DNA from: Amphritea sp. 1_MG-2023
Lineage (GTDB): Bacteria; Pseudomonadota; Gammaproteobacteria; Pseudomonadales; Balneatricaceae
Reading direction: 5' to 3'
Length of the DNA stretch: 34,910 bases
Assembly: GCF_030547545.1 (NCBI RefSeq)
Contig: NZ_JAUOQE010000039.1
Location: forward strand, 1 to 34,910
The position numbers and the translations under genes are program-made. How positions within the stretch are numbered: the first letter of the stretch is position 1; the number at the start of each line of letters is the position of its first letter. The notes beneath the pieces were generated by a model that did not search any database, was not told where the DNA came from, and saw only the letters and a program-made list of their open reading frames with translations. Positions 15,037-23,597 of the stretch are shown one piece after another.

Positions 15037-15053
15037 TTGGCACGAATCTTACA
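15037..15053 (+). promoter_or_regulatory. Candidate sigma-54 promoter of glnK-amtB
   Basis: TTGGCACGAATCTTACA matches the sigma-54 consensus TTGGCACG-N4-TTGCA at every fixed position except A for G in the -12 GC. It lies 50 bp upstream of glnK, consistent with the nitrogen control usual for glnK-amtB. Confidence 0.6.
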
Positions 15054-15102
15054 TATTCCCAATAAGAATATTATATTCTCTATATAAAAGGCTGGAGAGC
15101 AG

Positions 15103-15441
15103 ATGAAATTAATAGCCGCCATCATTAGGCCGCACATTCTGGACGAGGTAAGGGCAGCCTTACAATCGCTTGGCGTGAGAGGGCTAACGATTACTGAAGT
15201 GCAAGGTTATGGGCAGCAACATAACCATACTGAATATTATCGCGGAACCGAGTACTTGGCTGATTTTAAACCCAAGCTCAAGGTGGAAGCGACGATTGAT
15301 GATGCGCTGCTAGAGCCCGTTATTAACGCGGTATCTGGAATCGCTCAAAGCGGTTTTTTTGGTGATGGCAAGCTGTTTATTTCACAGTCTGAACAGGTTT
15401 TTAGAATTCGCACCGGTGAATCCGGTGTTTTCGCATTGTAG
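15103..15441 (+). CDS. glnK: PII-family signal protein, divergent GlnK type
   Basis: 112 aa, the exact PII length, and alignable without gaps. It should sense ATP/ADP and 2-oxoglutarate and gate the adjacent AmtB. Uridylylation site Tyr51 is kept (TEYYRGTEY), as are Q39, K58, K90, R101 and R103. Three usually conserved positions differ: R38 is Gln, and the T83-G84-K85 segment reads S-G-F. Its T-loop base is GYGQQHNHTE rather than GFGRQKGHTE. These changes touch the nucleotide/2-oxoglutarate pocket and may alter ligand response. amtB begins 9 nt after its stop, so the pair is co-transcribed. Confidence 0.88.
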   Translation: MKLIAAIIRPHILDEVRAALQSLGVRGLTITEVQGYGQQHNHTEYYRGTEYLADFKPKLKVEATIDDALLEPVINAVSGIAQSGFFGDGKLFISQSEQVFRIRTGESGVFAL

Positions 15442-15450
15442 GAGAGATAG

Positions 15451-16704
15451 ATGAGTAATCTAACAATTGAATTATCATACGCGCTCGACACATTTTATTT
15501 TTTAATGTGTACCGTGCTCGTCATGTGGATGGCGGCGGGCTTTGCTATGCTCGAAGCGGGTCTGGTGCGTAGTAAGAATACAGTAGAGATACTGAATAAA
15601 AATGCGCTGCTATATGGTATCGCTTGCGTGGCGTATTTATTGGTAGGTTACAATATTATGTATCCTGCTAACCCAGTTAGTTCAGTTATTCCTGGGTTAG
15701 ATTTCCTGCTGGGTGGCGACAACAGCACTGAGTCTGTGGTTGCTGGCGGTGATGACGCGCCGTATTACTCCAGTATGGCTGACTTTATCTTCCAGGCTGT
15801 GTTTGCGGCAGCAACGATGTCTATCGTCTCGGGTGCGGTGGCTGAACGGATGCGTCTCTGGCCATTTCTGATCTTTGCGGTGGTGATGGTATCTGTTATC
15901 TACCCAGTTGAAGGTTACTGGAAGTGGGGTGGCGGTTTCCTTGATGAGCTGGGTTTCCAAGATTTTGCGGGTTCAGTTGTTGTACATATGGCCGGTGCTG
16001 CTGCCGCGTTGGCTGCGGTTATTTTGGTCGGTCCACGTAAAGGACGTTATGGACCCAACGGTGAAGTCCGCGCAATTCCGGGTGCTAACTTGCCGATGGC
16101 AACCTTAGGTATGTTTATCCTGTGGATGGGTTGGTTCGGTTTCAATGGTGGTTCTGAACTGAAAATTGCCAACGTTGAAGAAGCGAATGCGGTTGCAAAG
16201 ATCTTCGTTAATACCAATGCGGCTGCCGCGGCAGGTATGGTCGTTGCGGCGCTGTTTGCTCGAGCGCTGTTTGGTAAAACCGATCTTACGATGACAATTA
16301 ATGGTGCGCTAGCCGGTCTCGTGGCAATTACGGCTGAGCCATTGGCGCCAGAGGCCGGTACGGCTTCACTGATTGGTGGTGTGGGCGGTTTAGTTGTGGT
16401 GTTATCAGTATTGGCATTAGATAAACTCAAACTGGATGATCCAGTCGGTGCAATCTCTGTACACGGTGCAGCCGGTATCTGGGGTATCTTCGCGGTATTG
16501 ATTACCAACTCCGATGCAACCTTTATGGGACAGTTGATCGGCACCGTGGTTACCTTTGCTTGGATGTTTGCTGCCTCTTTCATTGTCTTGCTGATTATCA
16601 AAGCTACCATCGGCCTGCGTGCGAGTGATGAAGAAGAGATGGAAGGTATGGATGTGCATGAATGTGGTATGGAAGCTTACCCAGAATTTACCTCAGGTAA
16701 ATAA
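15451..16704 (+). CDS. amtB: Ammonium transporter
   Basis: 417 aa, canonical Amt. It keeps FNGGS (pore-vestibule Asn/Ser), the DFAGSVVVHM block with the first pore His, and AISVHGAAGIWG with the second. Eleven membrane helices expected. The N-terminus is LSYALDTFYFLMCTVLVMWMAAGFAMLEAGLVRSKNTVEILNKN, typical of marine Amt. GGAGAG precedes the ATG. It forms an operon with the upstream PII gene and ends in two consecutive hairpins. Likely role: recapture of ammonium released from methylamine and ethanolamine breakdown and uptake under N limitation. Confidence 0.95.
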   Translation: MSNLTIELSYALDTFYFLMCTVLVMWMAAGFAMLEAGLVRSKNTVEILNKNALLYGIACVAYLLVGYNIMYPANPVSSVIPGLDFLLGGDNSTESVVAGGDDAPYYSSMADFIFQAVFAAATMSIVSGAVAERMRLWPFLIFAVVMVSVIYPVEGYWKWGGGFLDELGFQDFAGSVVVHMAGAAAALAAVILVGPRKGRYGPNGEVRAIPGANLPMATLGMFILWMGWFGFNGGSELKIANVEEANAVAKIFVNTNAAAAAGMVVAALFARALFGKTDLTMTINGALAGLVAITAEPLAPEAGTASLIGGVGGLVVVLSVLALDKLKLDDPVGAISVHGAAGIWGIFAVLITNSDATFMGQLIGTVVTFAWMFAASFIVLLIIKATIGLRASDEEEMEGMDVHECGMEAYPEFTSGK

Positions 16705-16714
16705 TTAAATAAGC

Positions 16715-16736
16715 CCGTCGGATCTGTCTCCGGCGG
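16715..16736 (+). terminator. GC-rich hairpin just after amtB
   Basis: CCGTCGGA pairs with TCCGGCGG (8 pairs, one G-U) around TCTGTC, eleven bases after the stop codon. Little T-run follows; a stronger terminator lies 20 bp on. Confidence 0.5.
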
Positions 16737-16754
16737 TTAATACATGCATTTAAG

Positions 16755-16792
16755 AAACCATCTAGCTTAGCTTAGTTAGGTGGTTTTTTTTG
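16755..16792 (+). terminator. Intrinsic terminator of glnK-amtB
   Basis: AAACCATCTA pairs with TAGGTGGTTT (one G-U) around a 12-base loop, followed by a T-run to 16791. Confidence 0.85.
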
Positions 16793-17296
16793 TCTTCAGA
16801 TTAATAGCGCTTAGCTAACAGAGTGTTATCAACACCGCTGTTAACCGCGTTTGACCCCCTATGGCTTAAATGCCTCATACCGTTAATCTGTTCAGGACGT
16901 CAGCGAAAGATAAGCCGAATTGATAGGCTCAATCGTTAACGCCGGAACGCTATCGTTAGTCGCCGAAAGCTTGTGAGCCATCTTTTCTGCTGTGTTTGTT
17001 CTGGCAGTTGATCATCCCTTGATCCATTTCGCTCTCGATGATCGCTTGAACGCTGACCGTTCATGATGTTAGTCATGTCAGTAGGCCGGTGACTCTGCGA
17101 AAAAAAATGGCTATCTGCTAGTGGCTTCACTCGATCAACGCTTGATTTGCCATATCAAAAACACCTTAATCTTGGTGAGTATAGGCGTATCAGCGGCAGC
17201 CGTTAGTGTCACATTCAGTGAACAAAAAAGTGTCGCGCTGATGAAATGAATGCCGGGTTAATCTGCCGAGTAGGGGATCGCTTTAGCTAATAGGGT

Positions 17297-17329
17297 GTCG
17301 CCGATAAGCCGAATAGCTTATGCGGCGAC
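17297..17329. repeat. Strong hairpin downstream of the XRE regulator
   Basis: GTCGCCGATAAGC pairs with GCTTATGCGGCGAC with a single bulged base and a six-base loop. On the minus strand it follows the regulator gene by 63 bp and may end or stabilise its transcript; no T-run is seen. It could also be an extragenic palindrome. Confidence 0.6.
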
Positions 17330-17392
17330 GTTGCGGCTTGTTATCGCTAGGTCGTCAATCCCGATCATGCGAGGGAGATTGGAGATAAGCGC

Positions 17393-17989
17393 TTACGCAT
17401 GATCTTCATAGTGAATGATAGAGAGTAACTTAATGGGGGCTTCTAATAGGGTTTCTGGGCCGTGAGGGATTTCGGCATCAAAGGTGAGGCTGTCACCGGG
17501 CTCCATCTCATATAAGTGATTACCATGGCGGTAAATCAGTTTGCCGCTCAGGAGGTGCAGAAACTCTTCGCCGGGGTGGGAAAAGGTTGGAAAAACTTCC
17601 GATAAATCATCCATAGAGACTAAAAAAGGCTCGAAGATTTTTTTGCCGCCACGCTGATAGGTTAATAACTGATAAGTGTGACCCTTTTCAGTGCCTCTGC
17701 GAACAACTTCCAGTCCTTTACCGGATTTGGTGAACTGTGCTCCCCCTTCCGGTCGATCAAAGTCGTTAAATAGCTTTGAGATAGGCAAGCCCAGTGCGGA
17801 ACAGAGTCGACTTAAGGTTTCTAGGCTAGTGGAAACCTGAGCATTTTCAATTTTACTGACCATGCCTTGGCTAATGCCAGAGATACGTGCGACATCGGTA
17901 ATTTTCAAGCCTTCATCGAGTCTGGCTTTTTTAACTTTCATTCCAATGTAGTGATCAAGTTCGAACTTCTGATCTTTGGTGCTTATCAT
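17393..17989 (-). CDS. XRE-cupin transcriptional regulator
   Basis: 198 aa. N-terminal helix-turn-helix about residues 14-70 (IGMKVKKARLDEGLKITDVARISGISQGMVSKIENAQVSTSLETLSRLCSAL) and a C-terminal cupin about 125-195 (FPTFSHPGEEFLHLLSGKLIYRHGNHLYEMEPGDSLTFDAEIPHGPE) with His/Glu residues at metal-binding positions. Such proteins sense small metabolites in the cupin and act as repressors or activators of the neighbouring catabolic genes. It is transcribed divergently from gmaS across 286 bp, so it probably controls the N-methylglutamate operon. The ribosome-binding site is weak. Confidence 0.92.
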   Translation of the reverse strand: MISTKDQKFELDHYIGMKVKKARLDEGLKITDVARISGISQGMVSKIENAQVSTSLETLSRLCSALGLPISKLFNDFDRPEGGAQFTKSGKGLEVVRRGTEKGHTYQLLTYQRGGKKIFEPFLVSMDDLSEVFPTFSHPGEEFLHLLSGKLIYRHGNHLYEMEPGDSLTFDAEIPHGPETLLEAPIKLLSIIHYEDHA

Positions 17990-18275
17990 TATTAGTTGCC
18001 CTTTTTTGGGGCGCCATGAACTAGCTTGGTGCGCTTATCCATGCGGCCTGAGTCTTTTTTTGTTACCCATATATTCCCACAAAGAATTTTTTTTTACTAG
18101 AATGTTTTATTTTCATTTAAAATCAACAAGTTATCCTGACAGTAAAATAATATTCTTAATCAGTGGTTTTTTGGCACAGCAGTTGCTTTCTTATTAAGCA
18201 TAAAAGTTTACTGACAAGAAATATTTTAGGCTGTACTCTACTGAGATCGGCCATAGCATCAAACGGAGGGCTATC
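17990..18275. promoter_or_regulatory. Divergent control region, XRE regulator / gmaS operon
   Basis: 286 bp, strongly AT-rich in the centre (18050-18150), with homopolymer T tracts that could bend or bind IHF. The sigma-54 promoter of gmaS is at 18171-18187. I see no clear symmetrical XRE operator. Confidence 0.6.
18171..18187 (+). promoter_or_regulatory. Sigma-54 promoter of the gmaS-mgs-mgd operon
   Basis: TTGGCACAGCAGTTGCT matches TTGGCACG-N4-TTGCW at every fixed position but one (A for G at position 8), with GG-N10-GC intact. It is 88 bp upstream of the gmaS start. Transcription should begin about 12 bp past the -12 GC, leaving an mRNA leader of about 80 nt. Confidence 0.82.
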
Positions 18276-19607
18276 ATGCCACAGGATTCAGAGAAGTTTA
18301 TTGCGGATAATGACATTAAGTACGTGCTGGCTCAGTTTGTCGATATTCACGGTGTTGCAAAAACTAAATCGGTACCAGCAAACTGTCTGATGGACGTTGT
18401 TGAGAAGGGTGCTGGATTTGCTGGTTTTGCCGTCAGTGGTATGGGTATGGAGCCGCATGGGCCTGACTTTATGGCTCGTGGTGATCTGAGTACGCTGTCT
18501 ACTGTACCTTGGCAGCCAGGCTATGCGCGTCTTGTTTGTGAGGGTTATGTCAATGGTGAACCCCATCCTTATGATAGCCGTGTCGTTCTGAAGCGTCAGT
18601 TGAAACTGTTGGAAGATAAAGGTTGGACGCTGAATACAGGACTGGAGCCTGAGTTCTATCTGTTTAGTCGTGACAGCAATGGTGGCTTGATTACCGTTGA
18701 TGAAACCGATGTGTTAGATAAGCCTTGTTATGACTATAAGGGTCTGTCACGTTCACGCGCATTCTTAGAAAAGCTAGTTGAATCACTGCAAGCGGTTGAT
18801 TTCGATGTTTATCAGATCGATCACGAAGATGCTAATGGTCAGTTTGAGATCAACTATACCTACGGCGATGCCCTTGAATCAGCCGATCGCTTTACCTTTG
18901 TGCGTATGGCTGCAGGTGAAATTGCTAACGAAATGGGTATGGTGTGTTCTTTTATGCCTAAGCCTGCTTCGGATCGTACCGGTAACGGTATGCACTTCCA
19001 TCTCTCGATTACTGATGAAGACGGACGTAACTTGTTCGGCGATGATAGCGATGTCAACGGCATGGGTTTATCGAAGATGGCTTATCACTTCACTGCGGGT
19101 CTGCTGCATCATGCTAAAGCGCTGTGTGCATTTGCTGCTCCGACAGTTAACTCCTATAAGCGCCTCGTTGTTGGTGGCTCTGCATCCGGTGCGACTTGGG
19201 CGCCTGCCTATATTGCTTATGGTGACAATAACCGTACCGCGATGATTCGTGTGCCTTATGGTCGTCTTGAATTCCGTCTGCCGGATTCTGGTTGTAACCC
19301 GTACTTGGTGCATGCTGCGATTATCGCTGCAGGCTTAGACGGTATCGAGCGTGAGCTAGAGCCTGGTGAGCCAGAAAACATCAACCTGTATACCATGACA
19401 GAGCAAGAACGTCTGGATAAAGGTATCGAAATTTTACCGCAGAGCCTGAATGAAGCGATCAATGAACTTGAAGCGGATAAGGTCCTGATGGAACGCTTGG
19501 GCAACGAAATCGTCGCCGAATTTATTAAAACGAAACGCGAAGAATGGATTGATTACAGTCGGCATGTGTCCGATTGGGAAGTTAACCGTTACGCAGAATT
19601 CTTCTGA
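18276..19607 (+). CDS. gmaS: Gamma-glutamylmethylamide synthetase
   Basis: 443 aa, a glutamine-synthetase-fold enzyme that joins methylamine to glutamate with ATP, giving gamma-glutamylmethylamide. GS catalytic signatures: LEPEFYLF (metal Glu), [21 protein letters not shown] (glutamate-site His), NSYKRLV, then NRTAMIRVP and the [14 protein letters not shown] Glu/Arg block. Very close to GmaS rather than GlnA in length and in the [13 protein letters not shown] and [16 protein letters not shown] segments. GGAGGG precedes the ATG. First gene of a ten-gene operon; the following mgsABC and mgdABCD confirm the assignment. Confidence 0.95.
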   Translation: MPQDSEKFIADNDIKYVLAQFVDIHGVAKTKSVPANCLMDVVEKGAGFAGFAVSGMGMEPHGPDFMARGDLSTLSTVPWQPGYARLVCEGYVNGEPHPYDSRVVLKRQLKLLEDKGWTLNTGLEPEFYLFSRDSNGGLITVDETDVLDKPCYDYKGLSRSRAFLEKLVESLQAVDFDVYQIDHEDANGQFEINYTYGDALESADRFTFVRMAAGEIANEMGMVCSFMPKPASDRTGNGMHFHLSITDEDGRNLFGDDSDVNGMGLSKMAYHFTAGLLHHAKALCAFAAPTVNSYKRLVVGGSASGATWAPAYIAYGDNNRTAMIRVPYGRLEFRLPDSGCNPYLVHAAIIAAGLDGIERELEPGEPENINLYTMTEQERLDKGIEILPQSLNEAINELEADKVLMERLGNEIVAEFIKTKREEWIDYSRHVSDWEVNRYAEFF

Positions 19608-19647
19608 GCCTAGAAGGCTTACATTGTCGATTTAAGAGGACATAGTT

Positions 19648-20565
19648 ATGTGTGGAATTGTTGGCCTTTATTTGAAAAACAAGGCTCTGGAAAGTCAGCT
19701 AGGTGAATTATTTGAACCGATGCTGATTGCGATGACCGATCGTGGCCCTGATAGTGCTGGTTTTGCTATCTATGGTGATGAAGTGCCTGAGGGCAGCATC
19801 AAATTAACCTTGCGTCATGCCAATGAAGATTATGACTGGGCAGGCCTTGCGGGTAAGTTAAAAACTGAGCTGAATGTCGGTGTTGAGTGGTTTAAAAACA
19901 GTAAAGTTGCGATCTTTAAGATTCAGACAACGGACGTTATTGCCGAAGCCTTTATCAGTGAAAATGCACCTGAAGTGTTGATTTTGAGTGCCGGTCAGTC
20001 GATTGAGATTTTGAAAGAAGTCGGTCTGCCAGAAAACATCGCTAAAACGTTCAACCTCAGCGGTATGAAGGGTAGTCACATTATTGGTCACACCCGAATG
20101 GCGACAGAGTCTGCCGTGACAATGGAAGGTAGTCATCCGTTCTCAACCGGTATGGATCTGTGCTTAGTGCATAACGGTTCTTTGTCTAACCATAACCGTC
20201 TGCGTACAGAGCTAGAGCGTGAAGGCATCGTCTTCGAGACAGAAAACGATTCTGAAGTGGCGGCCGGTTATCTGACATGGCGTCTACAGCAAGGCGATAG
20301 CCTGAATGAAGCGTTGACCAATTCACTGAAAGATTTGGATGGCTTCTTCACCTTTACCGTCGGTACTCGGGATGGCTTCGCGGTGATGCGTGATCCTATC
20401 GCCTGTAAGCCTGCCGTGATGGCCGAAACTGATGATTACGTTGCGATGGCCTCTGAATACCAAGCATTGACGACTTTGCCTGGAATTGAAAATGCCAAAA
20501 TTTGGGAACCAGAGCCCGCTACTATTTATGTCTGGGAACGCAGCAGCGATGAGGGAGTGAAGTAA
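19648..20565 (+). CDS. mgsA: N-methylglutamate synthase, glutamine-amidotransferase subunit
   Basis: 305 aa class-II (Ntn) amidotransferase domain: the sequence starts MCGIVGLY, so Cys2 becomes the nucleophile after Met removal. TDRGPDSAGFA, GHTRMATES, HPF, CLVHNGSLSNHN and END(S)E are the family active-site blocks. In NMG synthase this subunit takes the methylamine group from gamma-glutamylmethylamide for transfer to 2-oxoglutarate. AGAGGA precedes the ATG, 40 nt after gmaS; its stop overlaps mgsB by one base (TAATG). The symbol here is not methylglyoxal synthase. Confidence 0.93.
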   Translation: MCGIVGLYLKNKALESQLGELFEPMLIAMTDRGPDSAGFAIYGDEVPEGSIKLTLRHANEDYDWAGLAGKLKTELNVGVEWFKNSKVAIFKIQTTDVIAEAFISENAPEVLILSAGQSIEILKEVGLPENIAKTFNLSGMKGSHIIGHTRMATESAVTMEGSHPFSTGMDLCLVHNGSLSNHNRLRTELEREGIVFETENDSEVAAGYLTWRLQQGDSLNEALTNSLKDLDGFFTFTVGTRDGFAVMRDPIACKPAVMAETDDYVAMASEYQALTTLPGIENAKIWEPEPATIYVWERSSDEGVK

Positions 20566-21248
20566 TGAAAACGATTAATTTAACTGAAAGCACTGTTCGC
20601 GATCTGAATCAGGCGCTGCATGATCAAACGGTTGAGTGCACCGAACGTGAATGGGAAGTACTAGAGCCAAAAGGGCAGCATAACATTGCGTGTGGTCTGG
20701 ATCAGAATATTTCTGTCGATATTAAGGGGCCAACCGGTTATTTCTGTGCCGGTATGAATAAGAAAGCACACATCACGATTCACGGTAATGCGGGTCAGGG
20801 TGTCGCTGAGAATATGATGTCAGGCACGGTACGTGTTAAAGGCAACGCATCTCAGGCAGCCGGTGCAACGGCTCACGGTGGTCTACTGGTTATCGAAGGC
20901 GATGCCGGTGCGCGTTGCGGTATTTCGATGAAAGGCGTGGATATTGTGGTTAAGGGTAGCGTTGGCCATATGAGCTGCTTCATGGGTCAAGCGGGTTCAC
21001 TGGTTGTCTGTGGTGATGCCGGCGATGCGCTAGGTGATTCTCTGTACGAGACGCATATCTATGTTAAGGGTGAAGTGAAGTCTCTGGGTGCCGATTGTAT
21101 CGCTAAAGAGATGCGCGAAGAACATATAGAAGAGCTGACAGAACTGCTGAACCGTGCTGGCGTTGATGAACAAGCGACTGCATTTAAGCGTTATGGCACT
21201 GCCCGCCAGTTATACAACTTTAAAGTGGATAACACTTCCGCTTACTAA
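20565..21248 (+). CDS. mgsB: N-methylglutamate synthase, GXGXG subunit
   Basis: 227 aa. A beta-helix built from repeating G-x-x-G-x-x-x-G segments (about residues 60-180: HGNAGQGVAENMMSGTVRVKG, GGLLVIEGDAGARCG, GQAGSLVVCGDAGDALG), homologous to the C-terminal structural domain of glutamate synthase (GltB/GlxC type). It is thought to hold the amidotransferase and FMN subunits together. Start coupled to the mgsA stop; mgsC starts 22 nt after its stop. Confidence 0.92.
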   Translation: MKTINLTESTVRDLNQALHDQTVECTEREWEVLEPKGQHNIACGLDQNISVDIKGPTGYFCAGMNKKAHITIHGNAGQGVAENMMSGTVRVKGNASQAAGATAHGGLLVIEGDAGARCGISMKGVDIVVKGSVGHMSCFMGQAGSLVVCGDAGDALGDSLYETHIYVKGEVKSLGADCIAKEMREEHIEELTELLNRAGVDEQATAFKRYGTARQLYNFKVDNTSAY

Positions 21249-21270
21249 GGCTGATTTCGAGGATAAGACG

Positions 21271-22599
21271 ATGAGTGACGATATTAAAGTAAAACCAGGT
21301 CTGCGCGAGTCTGCAACGTTTGACCGCACCACTATGACCGAAATCCGCCGTGCTGCTGAAACCGGTATCTATGATATTCGTGGTTTCGGTGCTAAGCGTA
21401 AGCTGCCACATTTTGATGACCTGTTATTCCTGGGCGCGAGTATGTCTCGCTACCCATTGGAAGGTTACCGTGAAAAATGTAATACCTCGGTAACACTGGG
21501 AACTCGGTATGCCAAAAAGCCAATCGTACTGGATATTCCGGTTACGATTGCGGGTATGAGCTTCGGTGCACTGTCGGCGAATGCTAAAGAAGCGCTGGGT
21601 CGTGGTGCCTCGTTAATGGGGACATCAACGACAACGGGTGATGGTGGTATGACACCGGAAGAACGTGGTCAGTCAAGCAAACTGGTGTATCAGTACCTGC
21701 CATCTCGCTACGGTATGAACCCTGATGATCTGCGTAAAGCCGATGCGATTGAAGTGGTACTGGGTCAAGGTGCTAAACCTGGCGGCGGCGGTATGCTGTT
21801 GGGTCAGAAGATTACTGATCGTGTCGCGAAAATGCGCACATTGCCGATGGGCGTGGATCAGCGTTCAGCTTGTCGTCACCCTGATTGGACCGGTCCTGAT
21901 GATTTGGCGATCAAAATTCAGGAACTGCGTGAGATCACTGATTGGCAGGTACCCATTTATATTAAAGTGGGTGCAACCCGTACTTATTACGATGTCAAAC
22001 TAGCGGTGAAAGCAGGCGCTGATGTTATCGTGGTCGATGGTATGCAAGGTGGTACTGCGGCGACTCAAGAAGTCTTTATTGAGCACGTGGGTATTCCTAC
22101 GCTGGCGGCGATTCCTCAAGCGGTACGTGCACTGCAAGAAATGGGCATGCATCGTAAGGTTCAGCTGATTGTTTCGGGTGGTATCCGTAACGGTGCTGAT
22201 GTCGCTAAATGTATGGCGCTGGGCGCGGATGCCGTTGCTATTGGTACCGCTGCTCTGGTTGCACTGGGCTGTAACCACCCAATGTACGAAGAAGAGTTTA
22301 AGAAAATCGGTTCTGCAGCAGGCTTTTACGATGATTATCACGAAGGTAAAGATCCAGCGGGCATCTCAACGCAAGATCCTGAACTAATGAAACGTCTTGA
22401 TCCTGTTACGGCCGGTCGTCACTTGGCGAACTACCTTAACGTGCTGACCCTAGAAGCTCAGACCTTGGCGCGTGCCTGTGGTAAGAACGATCTGCGTAAC
22501 TTGGAGCCAGAAGACTTGGTCGCCTTAACGGTTGAATCTGCCGCGATGGCCAATGTGCCGTTAGCGGGCACTAGCTGGATCCCAGGTAAAGGATTCTAA
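21271..22599 (+). CDS. mgsC: N-methylglutamate synthase, FMN-binding synthase subunit
   Basis: 442 aa from the ATG with GAGG upstream; a longer in-frame start inside mgsB is rejected. It is a glutamate-synthase (Glu_synthase) TIM barrel: IAGMSFGALSANAKEALGRGASLMGTSTTTGDGGM, KPGGGGMLLGQKI, IKVGATRTYYDVKLAVKAGADVIVVDGMQGGTAAT, and SGGIRNGADVAKCMALGADAVAIGTAAL for FMN phosphate. The region that in GltB holds the [3Fe-4S] cysteines reads DPAGISTQDPEL after a single Cys, so that cluster is probably incomplete or absent. It reduces the imino intermediate to N-methylglutamate. The last gene before a hairpin that separates the mgs genes from purU. Confidence 0.93.
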   Translation: MSDDIKVKPGLRESATFDRTTMTEIRRAAETGIYDIRGFGAKRKLPHFDDLLFLGASMSRYPLEGYREKCNTSVTLGTRYAKKPIVLDIPVTIAGMSFGALSANAKEALGRGASLMGTSTTTGDGGMTPEERGQSSKLVYQYLPSRYGMNPDDLRKADAIEVVLGQGAKPGGGGMLLGQKITDRVAKMRTLPMGVDQRSACRHPDWTGPDDLAIKIQELREITDWQVPIYIKVGATRTYYDVKLAVKAGADVIVVDGMQGGTAATQEVFIEHVGIPTLAAIPQAVRALQEMGMHRKVQLIVSGGIRNGADVAKCMALGADAVAIGTAALVALGCNHPMYEEEFKKIGSAAGFYDDYHEGKDPAGISTQDPELMKRLDPVTAGRHLANYLNVLTLEAQTLARACGKNDLRNLEPEDLVALTVESAAMANVPLAGTSWIPGKGF

Positions 22600-22636
22600 A
22601 ACCGTAGAACTCAACCTACTTAACGACCCATGGAAG

Positions 22637-22666
22637 CCTCGCGAAATGCATGAGTATTTCGTGAGG
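22637..22666 (+). other. Intra-operon hairpin between mgsC and purU
   Basis: CCTCGCGAAAT pairs with ATTTCGTGAGG (one G-U) around an eight-base loop, without a T-run. It probably protects or processes the upstream mRNA and so sets expression ratios within the operon rather than ending it. Confidence 0.6.
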
Positions 22667-22703
22667 GCAAGCCACTTATCTTAAATATAACCTAACGGAG
22701 ACA

Positions 22704-23588
22704 ATGGAGTCTGCCATTATGAGTAAACACGAAGCCGATAATGAGATTGTATTAAGAGCCAGTTGTGTCGCGGGTAGCGGCATTGTCGCAAAAGTAACCT
22801 CTTTTCTAGCTGAGCGTGGCTGCTATATCAGCGAGTTAGCACAGTTCGATGATGAGAACAGCGGTAACTTTTTTATGCGTGCTCGCTTTCATGTTGAAAG
22901 TGGCGCTTTTCAAATCAGTGATCTGAAAAGTGAGTTTCCAGAAGTAGCCGACAGTTTCAATATGACTTGGGAAATGGTGTCTGTTAAAGCGCCGATGAAG
23001 ACGTTGATCATGGTGAGTAAGTTTGATCACTGTCTTGATGATCTGCTTTATCGTTTGCATAAGGGCGAGATTAACATGGAGATCACCGCCATTGTCTCCA
23101 ACCATAAAGATCTGCGGCCGATGGCTGAGCGTGAAGGTATTCGCTTTATCTACCTGCCCGTCACCAAAGAAAATAAGCTAGAGCAAGAAGCTGCGTTGAT
23201 GGATATTGTCGACGAGACCGGCTCTGAACTCGTTGTGTTGGCTCGTTACATGCAGATTCTTAGCGATGGCTTGTGTCAGCAGTTGAGTGGCCGTGCGATC
23301 AATATTCACCATTCTTTCCTACCCGGCTTTAAAGGGGCTAAACCTTATCATCAGGCGCATGCGCGTGGCGTTAAGCTGATCGGTGCGACAGCTCACTATG
23401 TGACCTCCGACTTGGATGAAGGCCCAATCATTGAGCAATCAGTACAGCCTGTCGATCACACCTTCAAGGCCGATGCGTTGGTGGCTGTGGGTCGTGATAC
23501 TGAAACCGTTGCTTTGGCTCGTGCCGTTAAGCTACACACGGAACACCGTGTCTTCCAAGATGGTAACCGAACAGTTGTTTTTAAATAG
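22704..23588 (+). CDS. purU: Formyltetrahydrofolate deformylase
   Basis: 294 aa (or 289 from a second in-frame ATG at 22719, also with GGAG upstream). ACT domain about residues 10-95 (LRASCVAGSGIVAKVTSFLAERGCYISE), formyltransferase-like domain about 95-290 with INIHHSFLPGFKGAKPYHQA (catalytic Asn/His), GATAHYVTSDLDEGPII (Asp) and the closing FQDGNRTVVF. It hydrolyses 10-formyl-THF to formate and THF, here as the exit of methyl-derived C1 units, consistent with its place next to folD inside the methylamine operon. Confidence 0.94.
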   Translation: MESAIMSKHEADNEIVLRASCVAGSGIVAKVTSFLAERGCYISELAQFDDENSGNFFMRARFHVESGAFQISDLKSEFPEVADSFNMTWEMVSVKAPMKTLIMVSKFDHCLDDLLYRLHKGEINMEITAIVSNHKDLRPMAEREGIRFIYLPVTKENKLEQEAALMDIVDETGSELVVLARYMQILSDGLCQQLSGRAINIHHSFLPGFKGAKPYHQAHARGVKLIGATAHYVTSDLDEGPIIEQSVQPVDHTFKADALVAVGRDTETVALARAVKLHTEHRVFQDGNRTVVFK

Positions 23589-23597
23589 GTATTAATC

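Larger units (their letters stand above)
14794..15102. other. Intergenic region eutC-glnK
   Basis: Holds the eutC terminator (14861-14899) and the sigma-54-like element (15037-15053). Two GGTGC half-sites (about 14951 and 14968) resemble halves of NtrC sites, but are weak. Strongly AT-rich from 15000 on. No gene seen. Confidence 0.55.
16705..17392. other. Gene-free region between amtB and the XRE regulator
   Basis: 688 bp. The left end carries the hairpins listed separately. The middle (16800-17280) shows only a low-quality 64-aa minus-strand frame and no ribosome-binding site I trust. The right end carries a strong hairpin (17297-17329). It may contain decayed coding sequence, but I cannot identify it. 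Confidence 0.5.

Noticed and set aside
16936-17130. 64-aa minus-strand frame in the gap after amtB
   Set aside because: Low-complexity, very basic and without start signals.
18064-18070. TACCCAT upstream of gmaS as a NarL-type site
   Set aside because: The same heptamer also occurs inside eutC and mgsC coding sequence, so it carries little weight.
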